A DNA stretch of 64,000 bases, from positions 30,434-94,433 of the forward strand of contig JABFXY010000096.1 in assembly GCA_013361525.1 (NCBI GenBank). Reading direction: 5' to 3'. The notes under the pieces were generated by a model. That model was not told where the DNA came from. It was given only the letters and a program-made list of their open reading frames with translations, and ran no database searches. The stretch is from Polyangiaceae bacterium (GTDB lineage Bacteria; Myxococcota_A; Polyangia; Polyangiales; Polyangiaceae). Positions within the stretch are counted from its first letter, which is position 1. Each line of letters starts with the position of its first letter. The position numbers and the translations under genes are program-made. Below are positions 8,928 through 17,564 of this stretch, piece after piece.

Positions 8928-8952
8928 GAATGCCCTTCCCTGCCCTGCGGAT

Positions 8953-8968
8953 TGCAGTCCGTGTGCCA
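8953..8968 (-). promoter_or_regulatory. sigma-54 promoter of the sulfur operon
   Basis: On the minus strand TGGCACACGGACTGCA matches TGGCACG-N4-TTGCA with two differences and exact GG-N10-GC spacing. A start of transcription near 8942 leaves about 15 nt of leader including the ribosome-binding site. The phased GTTTCA array lies 32-88 bp upstream of its -24 element, where an enhancer-binding protein would bind. Confidence 0.65.
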
Positions 8969-8999
8969 GCGACAATCGCGAGGGTTGCCGGCTAAAGTC

Positions 9000-9056
9000 G
9001 TTTCACGATGTTTCATTTTGTTTCACGATGAAACGTCGCTGTTTCAGCTTGTTTCT
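9000..9056. promoter_or_regulatory. phased GTTTCA array between divergent sulfur genes
   Basis: GTTTCA begins at 9000, 9010, 9020 and 9041, and GTTTCT at 9051; TGAAAC lies at 9029-9034. The copies are thus about one helical turn apart. The copy at 9020 and the inverted copy form the perfect inverted repeat GTTTCACGATGAAAC. Its AT-rich character stands out from the surrounding high-GC DNA. It probably binds the regulator of the divergent sulfur operon and the TauE exporter. Confidence 0.7.
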
Positions 9057-9114
9057 CGATCAACGAAAACCGCGGGATTCATATCGGCATAACGCTTGCG
9101 CAAGCGGAGCGTCG

Positions 9115-10020
9115 ATGTCCACCCTCGTCGCGCCTGCACTGCTCGCAATCCTCGTCGGCGTCGCGCTCGGCCTACTCGGAGGTGGGGGCTCGATCCTGAC
9201 GGTCCCAATCTTGGTGTACGCCGCGCGCCTCCCCGCTCACGAAGCCATCGCGACGTCACTCTTTGTCGTCGGCACCACGAGCGTCGCCGCGCTCGTCCCG
9301 CACGCGCGAGCCGGCCGCGTACGCTACGGAACGGGGGCGCTGTTCGGAGCCGCCAGTATGGTCGGTGCGTTCGGTGCCGGAAAGGTCGCGAGATACGTCC
9401 CCGCCGGGGTGCTCCTCGTCGCGTTCGGCGTCACGATGGCGGTCACCGCGGGCGCCATGCTGCGCAAGAAGAGCGAGGACGAGGAGCACCGCGCTCACCG
9501 GCAGGCGCTCTGGAAGATTCTGCTCGAAGGGCTGGTCGTCGGCGCCGTCACCGGCCTCGTCGGCGCCGGCGGAGGGTTTCTCGTCGTGCCCGCGCTCGTC
9601 CTGCTCGGCGGCCTGCCGATGCGCGACGCCGTCGGGACGTCTCTGCTGGTCATTGCGATGAAGTCGTTTGCGGGGTTCGCGGGTTATCTCTCGTCTGTGC
9701 CTATCGACTGGACACTTGCCGTTATCGTCGCCGGGACGGCGGTGCTCGGCAGTTTTGGCGGCGCCGTGCTTGCGGGGCGCATACCGCAGGCCGGGCTGCG
9801 CAAAGGATTCGCCTGGTTCGTCGTGGGAATGGCCGTCTTCATTCTGATTCAAGAAATCCCGAAGCTCTTGGGCATCCCGTTCGGCGAGCCGCGGTTTTGG
9901 GCACTTGCGTCGCTCATCGCGCTGCCTGCCTTGGTGGGAGCGGGCCTTGCGATTCGGGGCGTGGCACGCGGGAAACAGGCTCGAGCGCACGCGCTTGCGC
10001 GCTCCGCGACCAACGGATAG
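9115..10020 (+). CDS. TauE/SafE-family sulfite/sulfur anion exporter
   Basis: A 301-residue membrane protein with two similar halves, each opening with the family's glycine-rich loop: LGLLGGGGSILTVPILVY near the N-terminus and VTGLVGAGGGFLVVPALV mid-protein. About eight membrane segments. TauE-type proteins export sulfite and related anions. Exporting the sulfite made by the persulfide dioxygenase of the divergent operon is the natural role here (inference). The ATG at 9115 has a ribosome-binding site (AAGCGGAGC). Confidence 0.88.
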   Translation: MSTLVAPALLAILVGVALGLLGGGGSILTVPILVYAARLPAHEAIATSLFVVGTTSVAALVPHARAGRVRYGTGALFGAASMVGAFGAGKVARYVPAGVLLVAFGVTMAVTAGAMLRKKSEDEEHRAHRQALWKILLEGLVVGAVTGLVGAGGGFLVVPALVLLGGLPMRDAVGTSLLVIAMKSFAGFAGYLSSVPIDWTLAVIVAGTAVLGSFGGAVLAGRIPQAGLRKGFAWFVVGMAVFILIQEIPKLLGIPFGEPRFWALASLIALPALVGAGLAIRGVARGKQARAHALARSATNG

Positions 10021-10069
10021 TCGAAACAAGGAATGTGCGCTTCATATTCGACTTGTGGACTCGTGCCGT

Positions 10070-10358
10070 TCAGCTGAGCGGGCGGGTGAACAACACCAGC
10101 GTGTCCGGCCGAGTCGTGCCGAGCGGTATCGCGCCCAAGCGGGCCATCTCGAGCAGCGGCTCGAAAGCTCCGACCGCACGGATCAGCTCGAAGGTCGCGA
10201 TGAATGCAGACGCATGGGCGCCGGCGAGCCCTGTCGGGCGTCGCGTTCGTCACGAGAGCGCTCAGTTCTTTTGCTTGCGCCTCCAGATACGGCGAAGGAA
10301 CTACCGCGCGGCTTATCCACTCACGCACAGCCAGGAACGACTGCAGGTACCAGCGCAT
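10070..10358 (-). pseudogene. broken copy of unknown family A
   Basis: The first part reads MRWYLQSFLAVREWI, then VVPSPYLEAQAKELSALVTN and ATPDR. It then continues in another frame as LAGAHASAFIATFELIRAVG and jumps straight to AFEPLLEMARLGAIPLGTT and LFTRPLS-stop. These pieces align in order with the intact protein at 29797-30888, so this copy has lost its N-terminal third, about 120 internal residues and its frame. It marks a former extra locus of the family. Confidence 0.8.
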
Positions 10359-10510
10359 CGCCTAGAGAACAACCAGCTCGGCGCGGTCATGCCAGCTTGT
10401 CACTGTGGCAGCCTGCCTCGTGTTGGTGCATCGCGCCTCGGCCGTGGCGCGGACGCACACTTCACCTTCCCGTTTTATCGCCGTCGGCTGCTGTGGCGCG
10501 TGTGGGCATT

Positions 10511-10526
10511 GGGCACAGCTGTTGCT
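10511..10526 (+). promoter_or_regulatory. sigma-54 promoter of the CheB-CheR kinase gene
   Basis: GGGCACAGCTGTTGCT has GG at 10512-10513 and GC at 10524-10525, exact 10-bp spacing and the TTGCT element. Transcription would start near 10537, leaving a short leader with GAGAGAGGAAGG before the ATG at 10561. Confidence 0.65.
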
Positions 10527-10560
10527 GAACGACACATTCCTCGAGAGAGGAAGGCGTGGA

Positions 10561-13500
10561 ATGGATTCGCTATACGTCGTGGGTATAGGAGCGTCCGCTG
10601 GTGGCCTGGAGCCGCTGGAGCGCTTCTTCGGCGCGATCCCTCGCTCCATGGGGGTGGCCTTCGTGGTGGTCCAGCACCTCTCGCCGGACTTCAAGAGCAT
10701 GATGCATGAGCTGCTCGCGAGGCGTACGACGCTGCCGATTACCATTGTCGAGGACGGCGTCGTCGTCGAGCCGGACCACATCTATCTAATCCCGCCGAAG
10801 AAGGAGATGATTATCTCGGGCGGGAGGTTGCGGCTCCGAGATCGAGCCGCCGATCACGAGCTCACGCTTCCGATCGACATCTTCATGCGCTCGCTCGCGC
10901 GCGATTGCGGCAGTCGCGCGATTGCCGTCATCCTCTCCGGTGGCGGAAGCGACGGCTCGCGCGGGGTCTGCGACGTCCACGAAGCCGGAGGCCTGGTGGT
11001 GTGCCAGGACGAATCGACGGCGCTCTTCGACGGAATGCCACGGAGCGCGCGTGACACCGGGATCGTCGATCGAGTCGCACCCGCCGAGAAGATGCCGGAG
11101 CTCATCATCGAGCACATCCGCACGATCGAGCGCGGTGCCGTCGCGAAGACGGAAACTGCCGAGTCCCCCCGAGGACTCAACGCGATCTTTCGGCTCCTGC
11201 TCGGTGCATACCAGATTGACTTTTCTCATTACAAGCCGACAACGGTTCAGCGCCGCATCGAACGCCGTCTGGAGATGACGAAGGCGGATCTCGATACGTA
11301 TGTCGATCGGGTTCGCGCGGACCCGTCCGAGCTCGACACTCTCTACCGCGATCTCCTCATCGGCGTAACCGGCTTCTTTCGCGACAAGGAAGCATTCGAC
11401 GAGCTCGAGCGCGAAGTCGTTCCCAAGATCCTCGATGCGCCGAAGAGGGATGAAATCCGCCTCTGGATTCCTGGGTGCGCGACCGGGGAGGAAGCGTACT
11501 CCCACGCGATGCTTTTTCACGAGCACATGGCCAAGCGCGGCGATAAGCGGCCGCTACGAATATTCGCCACCGACGTCCACCCGGGTTCCCTCGAACGGGC
11601 CAGCCGCGGGTTCTTCGAGGAGGCGACCTTGCGCGGCCTCAGCCAAGAGCGTCTCGAACGATACTTCGTTCGCGAGGGCTCCGGGGCCTGGGCCTCGAAC
11701 GAACTACGCCAGCTCATCGTGTTCGCGCAGCAGAACCTGATAAGGGACGCTCCTTTCACGCGCCTCGATCTCGTCAGTTGTCGAAACGTGCTTATCTATC
11801 TGCAGCCGCTCGTGCAAAAGCGATCGCTGGCGCTGTTCCACTTCGCGCTGCGCGCCGGGGGCTACCTATTCCTGGGCCCGAGTGAGACGCCCGGTTCGTT
11901 GGCGGACGACTTCGAAACCATCAACCAGCAATGGCGTCTCTATCAAAAGCAGCGGGAACGATCCCTACTGCTCGACGGGTCCTCGGGTATCAACCTTCGG
12001 GGTGACCTTCGATCCGCTGCGAGCGTGGCGCCGGCGATCCAAGCGCTGTCGCAAAAGGTCGGGATCTACGAGGCGATCATCGAGCAAGCCCTACCCCCGA
12101 GCTTTCTCGTCAATGACAAGAACGAGCTCGTACACACGTTCAACGGTGCGGGGCGGTGGGTGGGCGTCAAGGATGGAAAGGCTTCGCTCGATGTGCGCGA
12201 CCTCGTCGGGCCGGACTTGCGCACCCCGCTCACGACGGCGCTAAGTCACGTTTTTCGTGAGCGTGTAGCGCTCGCCTACAAAGGGCTACCGTTGAGGACT
12301 AGCGACAGTCTCGGAGAATATCGACTGTCCGTGCAGCCAATATACACGAAGGCGGCCGCTAACGGCTACGCGCTCATCAGCCTCGAGCCCCACCAAACCA
12401 CAACGCCGGCTGAACCCGATCAGAGGCTCGATTTTCACGAGGTGACGCGAGAGCAGGTCGAAGTTCTGGAGTCGGAGCTCCGGTTCACGCGGGAGAGCCT
12501 ACAGGCTACGATCGAGGCTCTCGAAGCAAGCAACGAAGAACTACAGAGCACGAACGAAGAGCTGCTCTCCTCGAATGAGGAGCTACAGAGTACGAACGAA
12601 GAGCTCCACAGCGTGAACGAAGAGCTCTACACCGTGAACTCCGAGTACCAAAAGAAGATTGCTCAGCTCACGGAGCTTACGAACGACATCGATAATCTGC
12701 TGTTGAGTACCGACGTCGGTACGATATTTTTGGACGGGAATCTCCGTATCAGGAAGTTTACGCCCAGGATCGCACGTGCTTTCAACCTTTTGCCTCAAGA
12801 TCTCGGAAGGCCGATCGGGGCCTTTGCGAATAGTCTGAATTACACCAGCTTGCCGAGCGATCTCGATGCCGTGCTGACGTCGCGCAGGCCCGTCGAGCGA
12901 GAGCTCCAGGACGAGCAGGGGAATTGGTTCTTCGTCCGTGTGTTGCCCTACCGGTCCAATGGCGCCACCGACGGTGTCGTGGTCACCTTCATCGACATCA
13001 ATGGACTGAAAGAGGCGGAGAGCGCGCTTTTTCGTGAGCGCTACCTCTTCGACAGCTTGATGGAGAGCGTTCCGGACGCGATCTATTTCAAAGATGGAAA
13101 AGGGCGCTTCGTGCGCGTGAATACCGCCGCGGCGATCAGGCTCGGGCTGCGCAATCCCGTGCAAGCCGTCGGCGCGCGCGCCTCCGACTTCGTCCCTCCG
13201 GATGTTGCGTGGCCACTGGAACAGGCCGATGTGCCGGCGTTGCAGGGGAGCACGCAGCCCTACCGCCTCGAGGAGCACCCGGTGCTGTCCGGCGAAAAGA
13301 GGTGGTTCATGACGACGCGGCAGCCACTTCGGGACAAGTGCGGCGAGGTCGTCGGTGCGTGCGCGGTGGTTCGCGACGTTACGGACCAGAAGCGCGCCGA
13401 GGATGAGAGCCGCGTGGCGGTCGAGCGACGCGATCATTTCCTCGCCATGCTCTCGCACGAGCTGCGAAACCCGCTGGGGGCCATCGTGACGGCGGCCAAG

Positions 13501-14559
13501 CTTCTCGAGGAAGATGGGGTCGAGCGACAGGAAGTGGAAATCCTCGCCCGCCAGACCCGTCAGATGGCGCGGCTGCTCGACGATCTCCTCGAGGTCACGC
13601 GGCTCACTCACGACAAGATCGAGATCGTGCGGCAGACGCTCGACGTCCGACCCATCGCCAGGGAAGCAGCAGCGGCGCTGTTGGCGACGATCCACGCGAA
13701 GGGCGTGACGTTCGAGGCTCGACTCGAGGAGCGTCCGATCGTCGTCGACGCGGACCCGGCGCGTCTGCAGCAAATCATCGTAAACGTCGTCGGGAACGCG
13801 GTTAAGTACACCTCGAGCGGTGGGCGAGTTTGGTTGTCGGTCGAGAGCGACGCCGATTCTGCGGTCATCGTCGTGCGCGACGACGGGATTGGGATCGATC
13901 CCGGGACGATGAACGACATTTTCGATCTGTTCGTGCAGGGGCGCTCGACGCTCGCGCGAACGGAGGGGGGACTCGGTGTCGGGCTCGCCCTCGTCCGCGC
14001 TTTGGTCAACATGCACGGCGGCACGGTGAGCGCACAGAGCGAGGGCGTCGGACGCGGGAGCACGTTCACGATTCGCCTACCCCTCTCGTGCACGACCGAC
14101 AACGAACCGCGGCCACCGTCGAGACGACCGGAATCGACGTTGCCGAGCCGCCTGAGAGTCGTCGCGGTGGACGACAACGCCGACGCCTGCCAGCTCCTGA
14201 CCACCTATTTGGAGCGTCTGGGCTGTGACGTGAGATGCGCGTACAATGGGGAGGAGGCGCTCGAGCTGATTGAGAGTTTCAAGCCGAGGGTCGCGATCTT
14301 GGACATCGGCCTCCCAGGCGTGGACGGCTACGAGCTTGCGAAGCAGCTGCGAGGGCGCCGTCTGGAAGAGCCGCTTCTTCTGGTGGCTCTCACCGGCTAC
14401 GGACGACGCGCCGATCGGGACGCCGCGATTCGCGCCGGTTTCGACGAACACTTGGTCAAACCGCTGCAGCCGGAGGATCTAGAGTTGCTGCTGCGAGAGC
14501 GTGTCGGCGAGGACCCGGGAGGGCCGAAGCCGGCCTCGGAGGAGCAGGGCTCCGGGTGA
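10561..14559 (+). CDS. CheB-CheR-PAS hybrid histidine kinase with receiver domain
   Basis: A 1332-residue cytoplasmic signalling protein. Domains in order: CheB methylesterase (1-185; catalytic Ser12 in GASAGG, His39, Asp131), CheR methyltransferase (about 205-470; RLWIPGCATGEEAYS and SCRNVLIYL), and a coiled coil with repeated ELQSTNEELLSSNEELQ. Two PAS regions follow (about 715-830 and 840-960), then HisKA with phosphorylatable His966 in SHELRNPLG, HATPase_c, and a receiver with Asp1248 in AILDIGLPG. Such fusions occur without a chemotaxis operon and are thought to sense and adapt like chemoreceptor systems. The ATG at 10561 is chosen because the CheB domain begins there after a clear ribosome-binding site. 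A sigma-54 promoter precedes it. Confidence 0.93.
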   Translation: MDSLYVVGIGASAGGLEPLERFFGAIPRSMGVAFVVVQHLSPDFKSMMHELLARRTTLPITIVEDGVVVEPDHIYLIPPKKEMIISGGRLRLRDRAADHELTLPIDIFMRSLARDCGSRAIAVILSGGGSDGSRGVCDVHEAGGLVVCQDESTALFDGMPRSARDTGIVDRVAPAEKMPELIIEHIRTIERGAVAKTETAESPRGLNAIFRLLLGAYQIDFSHYKPTTVQRRIERRLEMTKADLDTYVDRVRADPSELDTLYRDLLIGVTGFFRDKEAFDELEREVVPKILDAPKRDEIRLWIPGCATGEEAYSHAMLFHEHMAKRGDKRPLRIFATDVHPGSLERASRGFFEEATLRGLSQERLERYFVREGSGAWASNELRQLIVFAQQNLIRDAPFTRLDLVSCRNVLIYLQPLVQKRSLALFHFALRAGGYLFLGPSETPGSLADDFETINQQWRLYQKQRERSLLLDGSSGINLRGDLRSAASVAPAIQALSQKVGIYEAIIEQALPPSFLVNDKNELVHTFNGAGRWVGVKDGKASLDVRDLVGPDLRTPLTTALSHVFRERVALAYKGLPLRTSDSLGEYRLSVQPIYTKAAANGYALISLEPHQTTTPAEPDQRLDFHEVTREQVEVLESELRFTRESLQATIEALEASNEELQSTNEELLSSNEELQSTNEELHSVNEELYTVNSEYQKKIAQLTELTNDIDNLLLSTDVGTIFLDGNLRIRKFTPRIARAFNLLPQDLGRPIGAFANSLNYTSLPSDLDAVLTSRRPVERELQDEQGNWFFVRVLPYRSNGATDGVVVTFIDINGLKEAESALFRERYLFDSLMESVPDAIYFKDGKGRFVRVNTAAAIRLGLRNPVQAVGARASDFVPPDVAWPLEQADVPALQGSTQPYRLEEHPVLSGEKRWFMTTRQPLRDKCGEVVGACAVVRDVTDQKRAEDESRVAVERRDHFLAMLSHELRNPLGAIVTAAKLLEEDGVERQEVEILARQTRQMARLLDDLLEVTRLTHDKIEIVRQTLDVRPIAREAAAALLATIHAKGVTFEARLEERPIVVDADPARLQQIIVNVVGNAVKYTSSGGRVWLSVESDADSAVIVVRDDGIGIDPGTMNDIFDLFVQGRSTLARTEGGLGVGLALVRALVNMHGGTVSAQSEGVGRGSTFTIRLPLSCTTDNEPRPPSRRPESTLPSRLRVVAVDDNADACQLLTTYLERLGCDVRCAYNGEEALELIESFKPRVAILDIGLPGVDGYELAKQLRGRRLEEPLLLVALTGYGRRADRDAAIRAGFDEHLVKPLQPEDLELLLRERVGEDPGGPKPASEEQGSG

Positions 14560-14955
14560 CCGGCCGACCACGACCAGCGATCGCTGGCGGCGACTTCCAT
14601 CACAAGCGGCGTCTGCCGAATCCCGGCGCACTGGCGCCGAGCCTGAACGAGGGCCTTTCGTTGCAGGGAGCGCTCGATCGAACGAAGACGACCGTGATTG
14701 CGTCATCGTCGTCCTCGTCGTCGTCATGCACGACGGGAATGCCATCGAGGGCTTTCTCGACATCGCGCCGTTGGTGGCTCTTCATGGGTTGTCAGCGGAT
14801 CGAACATGCAATCACTCAAGGCTCGCCAGTCTGCGCGAAAAAATGGCTCTCGGCCGTCTTGGGCCCTCGCGCGGTGAGCACCGGATCGACGCCGACGACA
14901 GGGGTCACTACAACGCCTGCATCTACACCGCGCTTCCCATCATCGAGGGATTGCT
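14560..14955. other. 396-bp stretch without a convincing gene
   Basis: Several short frames are open on both strands but none has a credible composition or start. The only structure seen is the perfect 14-bp palindrome CCAGCGATCGCTGG at 14574-14587, 15 bp after the kinase stop codon. It could act as a terminator stem or a protein site. Confidence 0.4.
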
Positions 14956-15369
14956 GTGGACCTTGCTACCATGTTTGATCAGCAGCACGGTGATATGCGA
15001 CCGTCCCCGGCGGAGGCATCGCGGAGTGGTGTCGTGCTCGAAACCGCTCGAATGCGCAAAGAGCTGGACGCGAACTTCATTCGATACCTCTGCGGTGAGC
15101 TCTCCCCAGCGCGCAATCCGGTTCTCCACGGTCGGAGGCACAGCGCAGGATGCGTTCACGAAGCGGCCCGCAAGTTGGCGACCATGGAGTACATCATCAA
15201 GTTGGTTGAAAGGCGCGTGACCGAGAGAGTTATCGCGCACTTTCAGAAGCACCTCCCACCGGAATTGCACGCTCGAATTATGGAGGCTGCCCATCGAAGT
15301 AGGGCCGAGCAGAAGGCCACTTCGGCTAGCTCACCGCCGGCCGGAGAGAACGCCGATACATCCAGCTAG
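14956..15369 (+). CDS. hypothetical protein
   Basis: A 137-residue frame beginning MDLATMFDQQHGDMRPS. The middle is Arg- and His-rich and the second half is predicted helical and charged (YIIKLVERRVTERVIAHFQK), ending in a Ser/Pro/Ala tail. No domain is recognised. The frame is open and its composition is plausible, but an antisense frame is also open, so coding status is uncertain. Confidence 0.4.
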   Translation: MDLATMFDQQHGDMRPSPAEASRSGVVLETARMRKELDANFIRYLCGELSPARNPVLHGRRHSAGCVHEAARKLATMEYIIKLVERRVTERVIAHFQKHLPPELHARIMEAAHRSRAEQKATSASSPPAGENADTSS

Positions 15370-15417
15370 TAGGCGCGTGCTTACGGAGTCGGCGTCCTCG
15401 TCGCAACGCAGAACCCG

Positions 15418-15627
15418 ATGGATCTCGACTATCGCGCCCTTAGCAATGCCGGCCTCCGGTGCCTCGGAAGGTTCCAGACCGACGCAGACCGCGAACGCGT
15501 CCTCGACGGGTTGGCCAACGAAGCCGGAAATGGCCAATCCACCGAGCAGCTCAGCGATGTGCTGAAGCGTCTTCAGCCGCGCTGGTTCGTGGTTCGCGAC
15601 GCGCAGACCGGTGGGCCGAGCCGATGA
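15418..15627 (+). CDS. small hypothetical protein
   Basis: A 69-residue frame, MDLDYRALSNAGLRCLGRF followed by a charged helical stretch (DADRERVLDGLANEAGNG) and a basic end. The family is not recognised. Its stop overlaps the ATG of a 12-residue frame (15624-15662) ending IKRARRK, which may be a translationally coupled micro-ORF or chance. Immediately downstream begins the 42-bp palindrome array. Confidence 0.45.
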   Translation: MDLDYRALSNAGLRCLGRFQTDADRERVLDGLANEAGNGQSTEQLSDVLKRLQPRWFVVRDAQTGGPSR

Positions 15628-15678
15628 CGCGGCAGGAGATCAAACGGGCTCGTCGGAAGTAGTGCTCGGCCGCCGTGT

Positions 15679-16152
15679 GCAAGCTGGCTTGGGTCGTGGC
15701 CGAGAACCCAAGAGCGCGGACCAAGCCGGCTAAGAATTTCGACGCTCACCAGTGTGCGCAAACCAAGCTTGCTTGGAATTTTCTCGGCCATAGGGGCGTG
15801 AGAAGCAAGCCAGCTAGGCGTCAATTCTTGACACAGAGAAAGGACCAGGCCCGCTTGGATACCGGCCAAGGTGCGCAGCTCCGAAACCAAGCCCGCTTGG
15901 GAAATGTTCTTCGCCCCGCGCTCGAGACCCAAGCCAGCTTGCCGTCGCGCCGATGGAGTCCGCTTTAATCCCAAGCCTGCTTGGGAAATGTTCTTCGCCC
16001 CGCGCCCGAAACCAAAGCGAGCTTACTGCGCTGGCTGTGACGGCAGCTTCAAAACCACGCAGGCTTGAAATCGACACCACATCAATTGGGCAGAACCCAA
16101 GCTCGCTTGCGCCGCGAGCCGATCTCGCGGCTCAAAAGCCAAGCTGGCTTTC
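15679..16152. repeat. 12-unit palindrome array with 42-bp period
   Basis: Twelve copies of a 14-bp palindrome, consensus CCAAGCnnGCTTGG, start at 15679, 15721, 15763, 15805, 15845, 15887, 15929, 15971, 16013, 16055, 16097 and 16139. All steps are exactly 42 bp except one of 40. Three copies match the consensus perfectly (15763, 15887, 15971); the GC at positions 5-6 and the GCT at 9-11 are invariant in all twelve. The 28-bp spacers mostly differ, but those after the units at 15887 and 15971 are nearly identical, so the array grew by tandem duplication. Read as codons the palindrome gives K-P-A-W-like peptides every 14 residues, but the 40-bp step and a TGA in the unit at 16055 break any long frame. 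42 bp equals four helical turns, placing all sites on one DNA face. Confidence 0.85.
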
Positions 16153-16205
16153 ATTTCCTGCGCCCGTGCGGCGTCCAGAGCGGTGAAGACCGGAGAAGTC
16201 ATCCC

Positions 16206-17048
16206 ATGACCATCGAATTTCCGCCTGACATCCCCGGAACAAAGTTTCGCGCGGCGTTTCACGCCCTGCGCGAGGCTATCGTGGCGATCCTCGACGACCA
16301 GCTGATCCCGATCACAGTCGATATCGAGGCCGCGGTCACCACCGTCATGGGTTGCCTGCCTCAGTTGGAGAGGCTTCGGCCGGAAGTCGTGCGGGTGCTG
16401 CCGACTCACGACCTTGCTCCTTATGATGAAATCGGCACGCGTGCCCTGGCGCTGGGGCACGCACACGCGCTTCACAAGGCTGCGGCCCGTCCGCCTGAGC
16501 CCATCCCGGATCTCGTCGCGGCGGCGGGTGTGGTCCGAACGCCTCTGCTGACGGATATCACCGTGCTGGTCAATCGGGATGTTCTGCAAGGCGAGCCGCT
16601 CAAACAACTGCGCGGCACGACCGGGTTCATGAACCTCGCGTCCGACCTGCTGTTCGTCGCGACGATGCTTCGAACGAATTGGGGGAAGGTGAAGACCAAA
16701 TCCGCCATAGACGCACGCGAGCTCGACGACGCCGAGGACCTCGCGGAGCGCCTGACGACGGCCATCGGGTTGCGCGAGCACGCCGTGAAGGCGAGGCTCG
16801 AGGCGACGCGGACGCGCCATCAGGCCTTCACGCTCTTTGAGCGCGGCTACCAAGAGGTGCGACGCATTATCGCGTTCGTTCGGCACTACGAAGGTGATGC
16901 CGAGCGCATCGCGCCCTCGATCTATCGAGGCCGGGGAGGGCGCGGAAAGGCGCCGAAGCCCGTGTCCAACGGCGCGAGCGCTCTGTCGGCCGGCAGCGAC
17001 ACGCCCACGGGGGAGGGGAGCAACACGCTGCCGGAGGGATCTCAGTGA
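16206..17048 (+). CDS. hypothetical helical protein downstream of the palindrome array
   Basis: A 280-residue protein starting MTIEFPPDIPGTKFRAAFHA, predicted mostly alpha-helical, with a Gly/Arg/Ser-rich disordered tail from about residue 235. No membrane segments, no signal peptide and no recognisable catalytic motif. It is the first gene after the palindrome array (53 bp from the last unit), so it could encode the protein that binds it or be controlled by it; both are guesses. The next small gene overlaps its stop (GTGA), giving translational coupling. Confidence 0.75.
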   Translation: MTIEFPPDIPGTKFRAAFHALREAIVAILDDQLIPITVDIEAAVTTVMGCLPQLERLRPEVVRVLPTHDLAPYDEIGTRALALGHAHALHKAAARPPEPIPDLVAAAGVVRTPLLTDITVLVNRDVLQGEPLKQLRGTTGFMNLASDLLFVATMLRTNWGKVKTKSAIDARELDDAEDLAERLTTAIGLREHAVKARLEATRTRHQAFTLFERGYQEVRRIIAFVRHYEGDAERIAPSIYRGRGGRGKAPKPVSNGASALSAGSDTPTGEGSNTLPEGSQ

Positions 17049-17227
17049 AAGGCGCTCGCGATGAGGTGCACGAAGCGGAGTTGCTCGTCGACGAGGCGCT
17101 CTCCGCGTTTGCCGATGCCCTGCCTGCGCGTGTGGTTGAAGGAGTGCGGCGGGCGATGATCGAGGGGCTGTGCTCGGGGGATGGGCGGGCAGTGCTCGCG
17201 CGCCTCGCAGACGTGCGCCGAGAGTGA
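17045..17227 (+). CDS. small protein related to the one at 26509-26826
   Basis: A 60-residue protein; the GTG start overlaps the preceding stop by 4 bp. ELLVDEALSAFADALPARVV then IEGLCSGDGRAVLARLADVR aligns with SLVDEALQAYQRTVPRRALR then IDELLCTSYGRAKLARLLDS of the minus-strand protein at 26509-26826. The shared pattern suggests a small helical family, here coupled to a hypothetical gene and there to a sigma-factor-like gene. Function unknown. Confidence 0.65.
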   Translation: MKGARDEVHEAELLVDEALSAFADALPARVVEGVRRAMIEGLCSGDGRAVLARLADVRRE

Positions 17228-17306
17228 ATAGTGGGCGGTTAGCGGACACGGCTCGAACGAGGTATCACCTAGCCCTGACGAACAACGAAGGCATCTCATC
17301 GCCGGA

Positions 17307-17546
17307 ATGGCGAGCTGCGGCGTGGAGAAAGGCGCCTACGTCGAGGCAGAAGGGCTCTACGAGCTCGCCTGGGACATGTACGTCCAGGCCGACGATGCCC
17401 GCGGGGCTGTTCGTATCGAGCTGGGCCGCGCGGAGGCGCAGCTCAAGCGCGGGCTGCGTGGTGAAGCGCTTCGCACGGCGCGTGGAGCGCTCGAGCTTGC
17501 GCTCGACCTGCACCAGGCGTCGCGGGAGATCACGAATGGCGTCTAA
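17307..17546 (+). CDS. small TPR-like hypothetical protein
   Basis: A 79-residue frame, almost entirely helical. AEGLYELAWDMYVQADDARG, AVRIELGRAEAQLKRGLRGE and ALRTARGALELALDLHQ have the spacing and small/aromatic pattern of tetratricopeptide helices, enough for about one and a half repeats. It may be a short scaffold or a remnant of a larger TPR protein. The start is uncertain (ATG at 17307, or GTG 15 bp later). Confidence 0.5.
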   Translation: MASCGVEKGAYVEAEGLYELAWDMYVQADDARGAVRIELGRAEAQLKRGLRGEALRTARGALELALDLHQASREITNGV

Positions 17547-17564
17547 CCGCGCAGCCTATTTGCC

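Noticed and set aside
9086..9099. Sigma-54-like GGCATAACGCTTGC before the TauE gene
   Set aside because: Two -24 mismatches and a start only about 4 nt before the ATG; the ribosome-binding site would lie upstream of the transcript. Kept in mind only because the GTTTCA array is next to it.
9096..10709. Plus-strand frame spanning TauE and the kinase start
   Set aside because: Shadow frame of TauE with extreme Arg content crossing two real gene boundaries.
15679..16152. Regularly spaced short repeats as a CRISPR array
   Set aside because: The repeat is only 14 bp and imperfect, two spacers are near-duplicates of each other, the period is 42 bp and no cas genes are near.
16023..17249. Minus-strand frame of about 400 residues opposite the 16206 gene
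   Set aside because: Low-complexity Arg-rich translation that runs into the palindrome array; the plus-strand gene has better start, overlap and composition.
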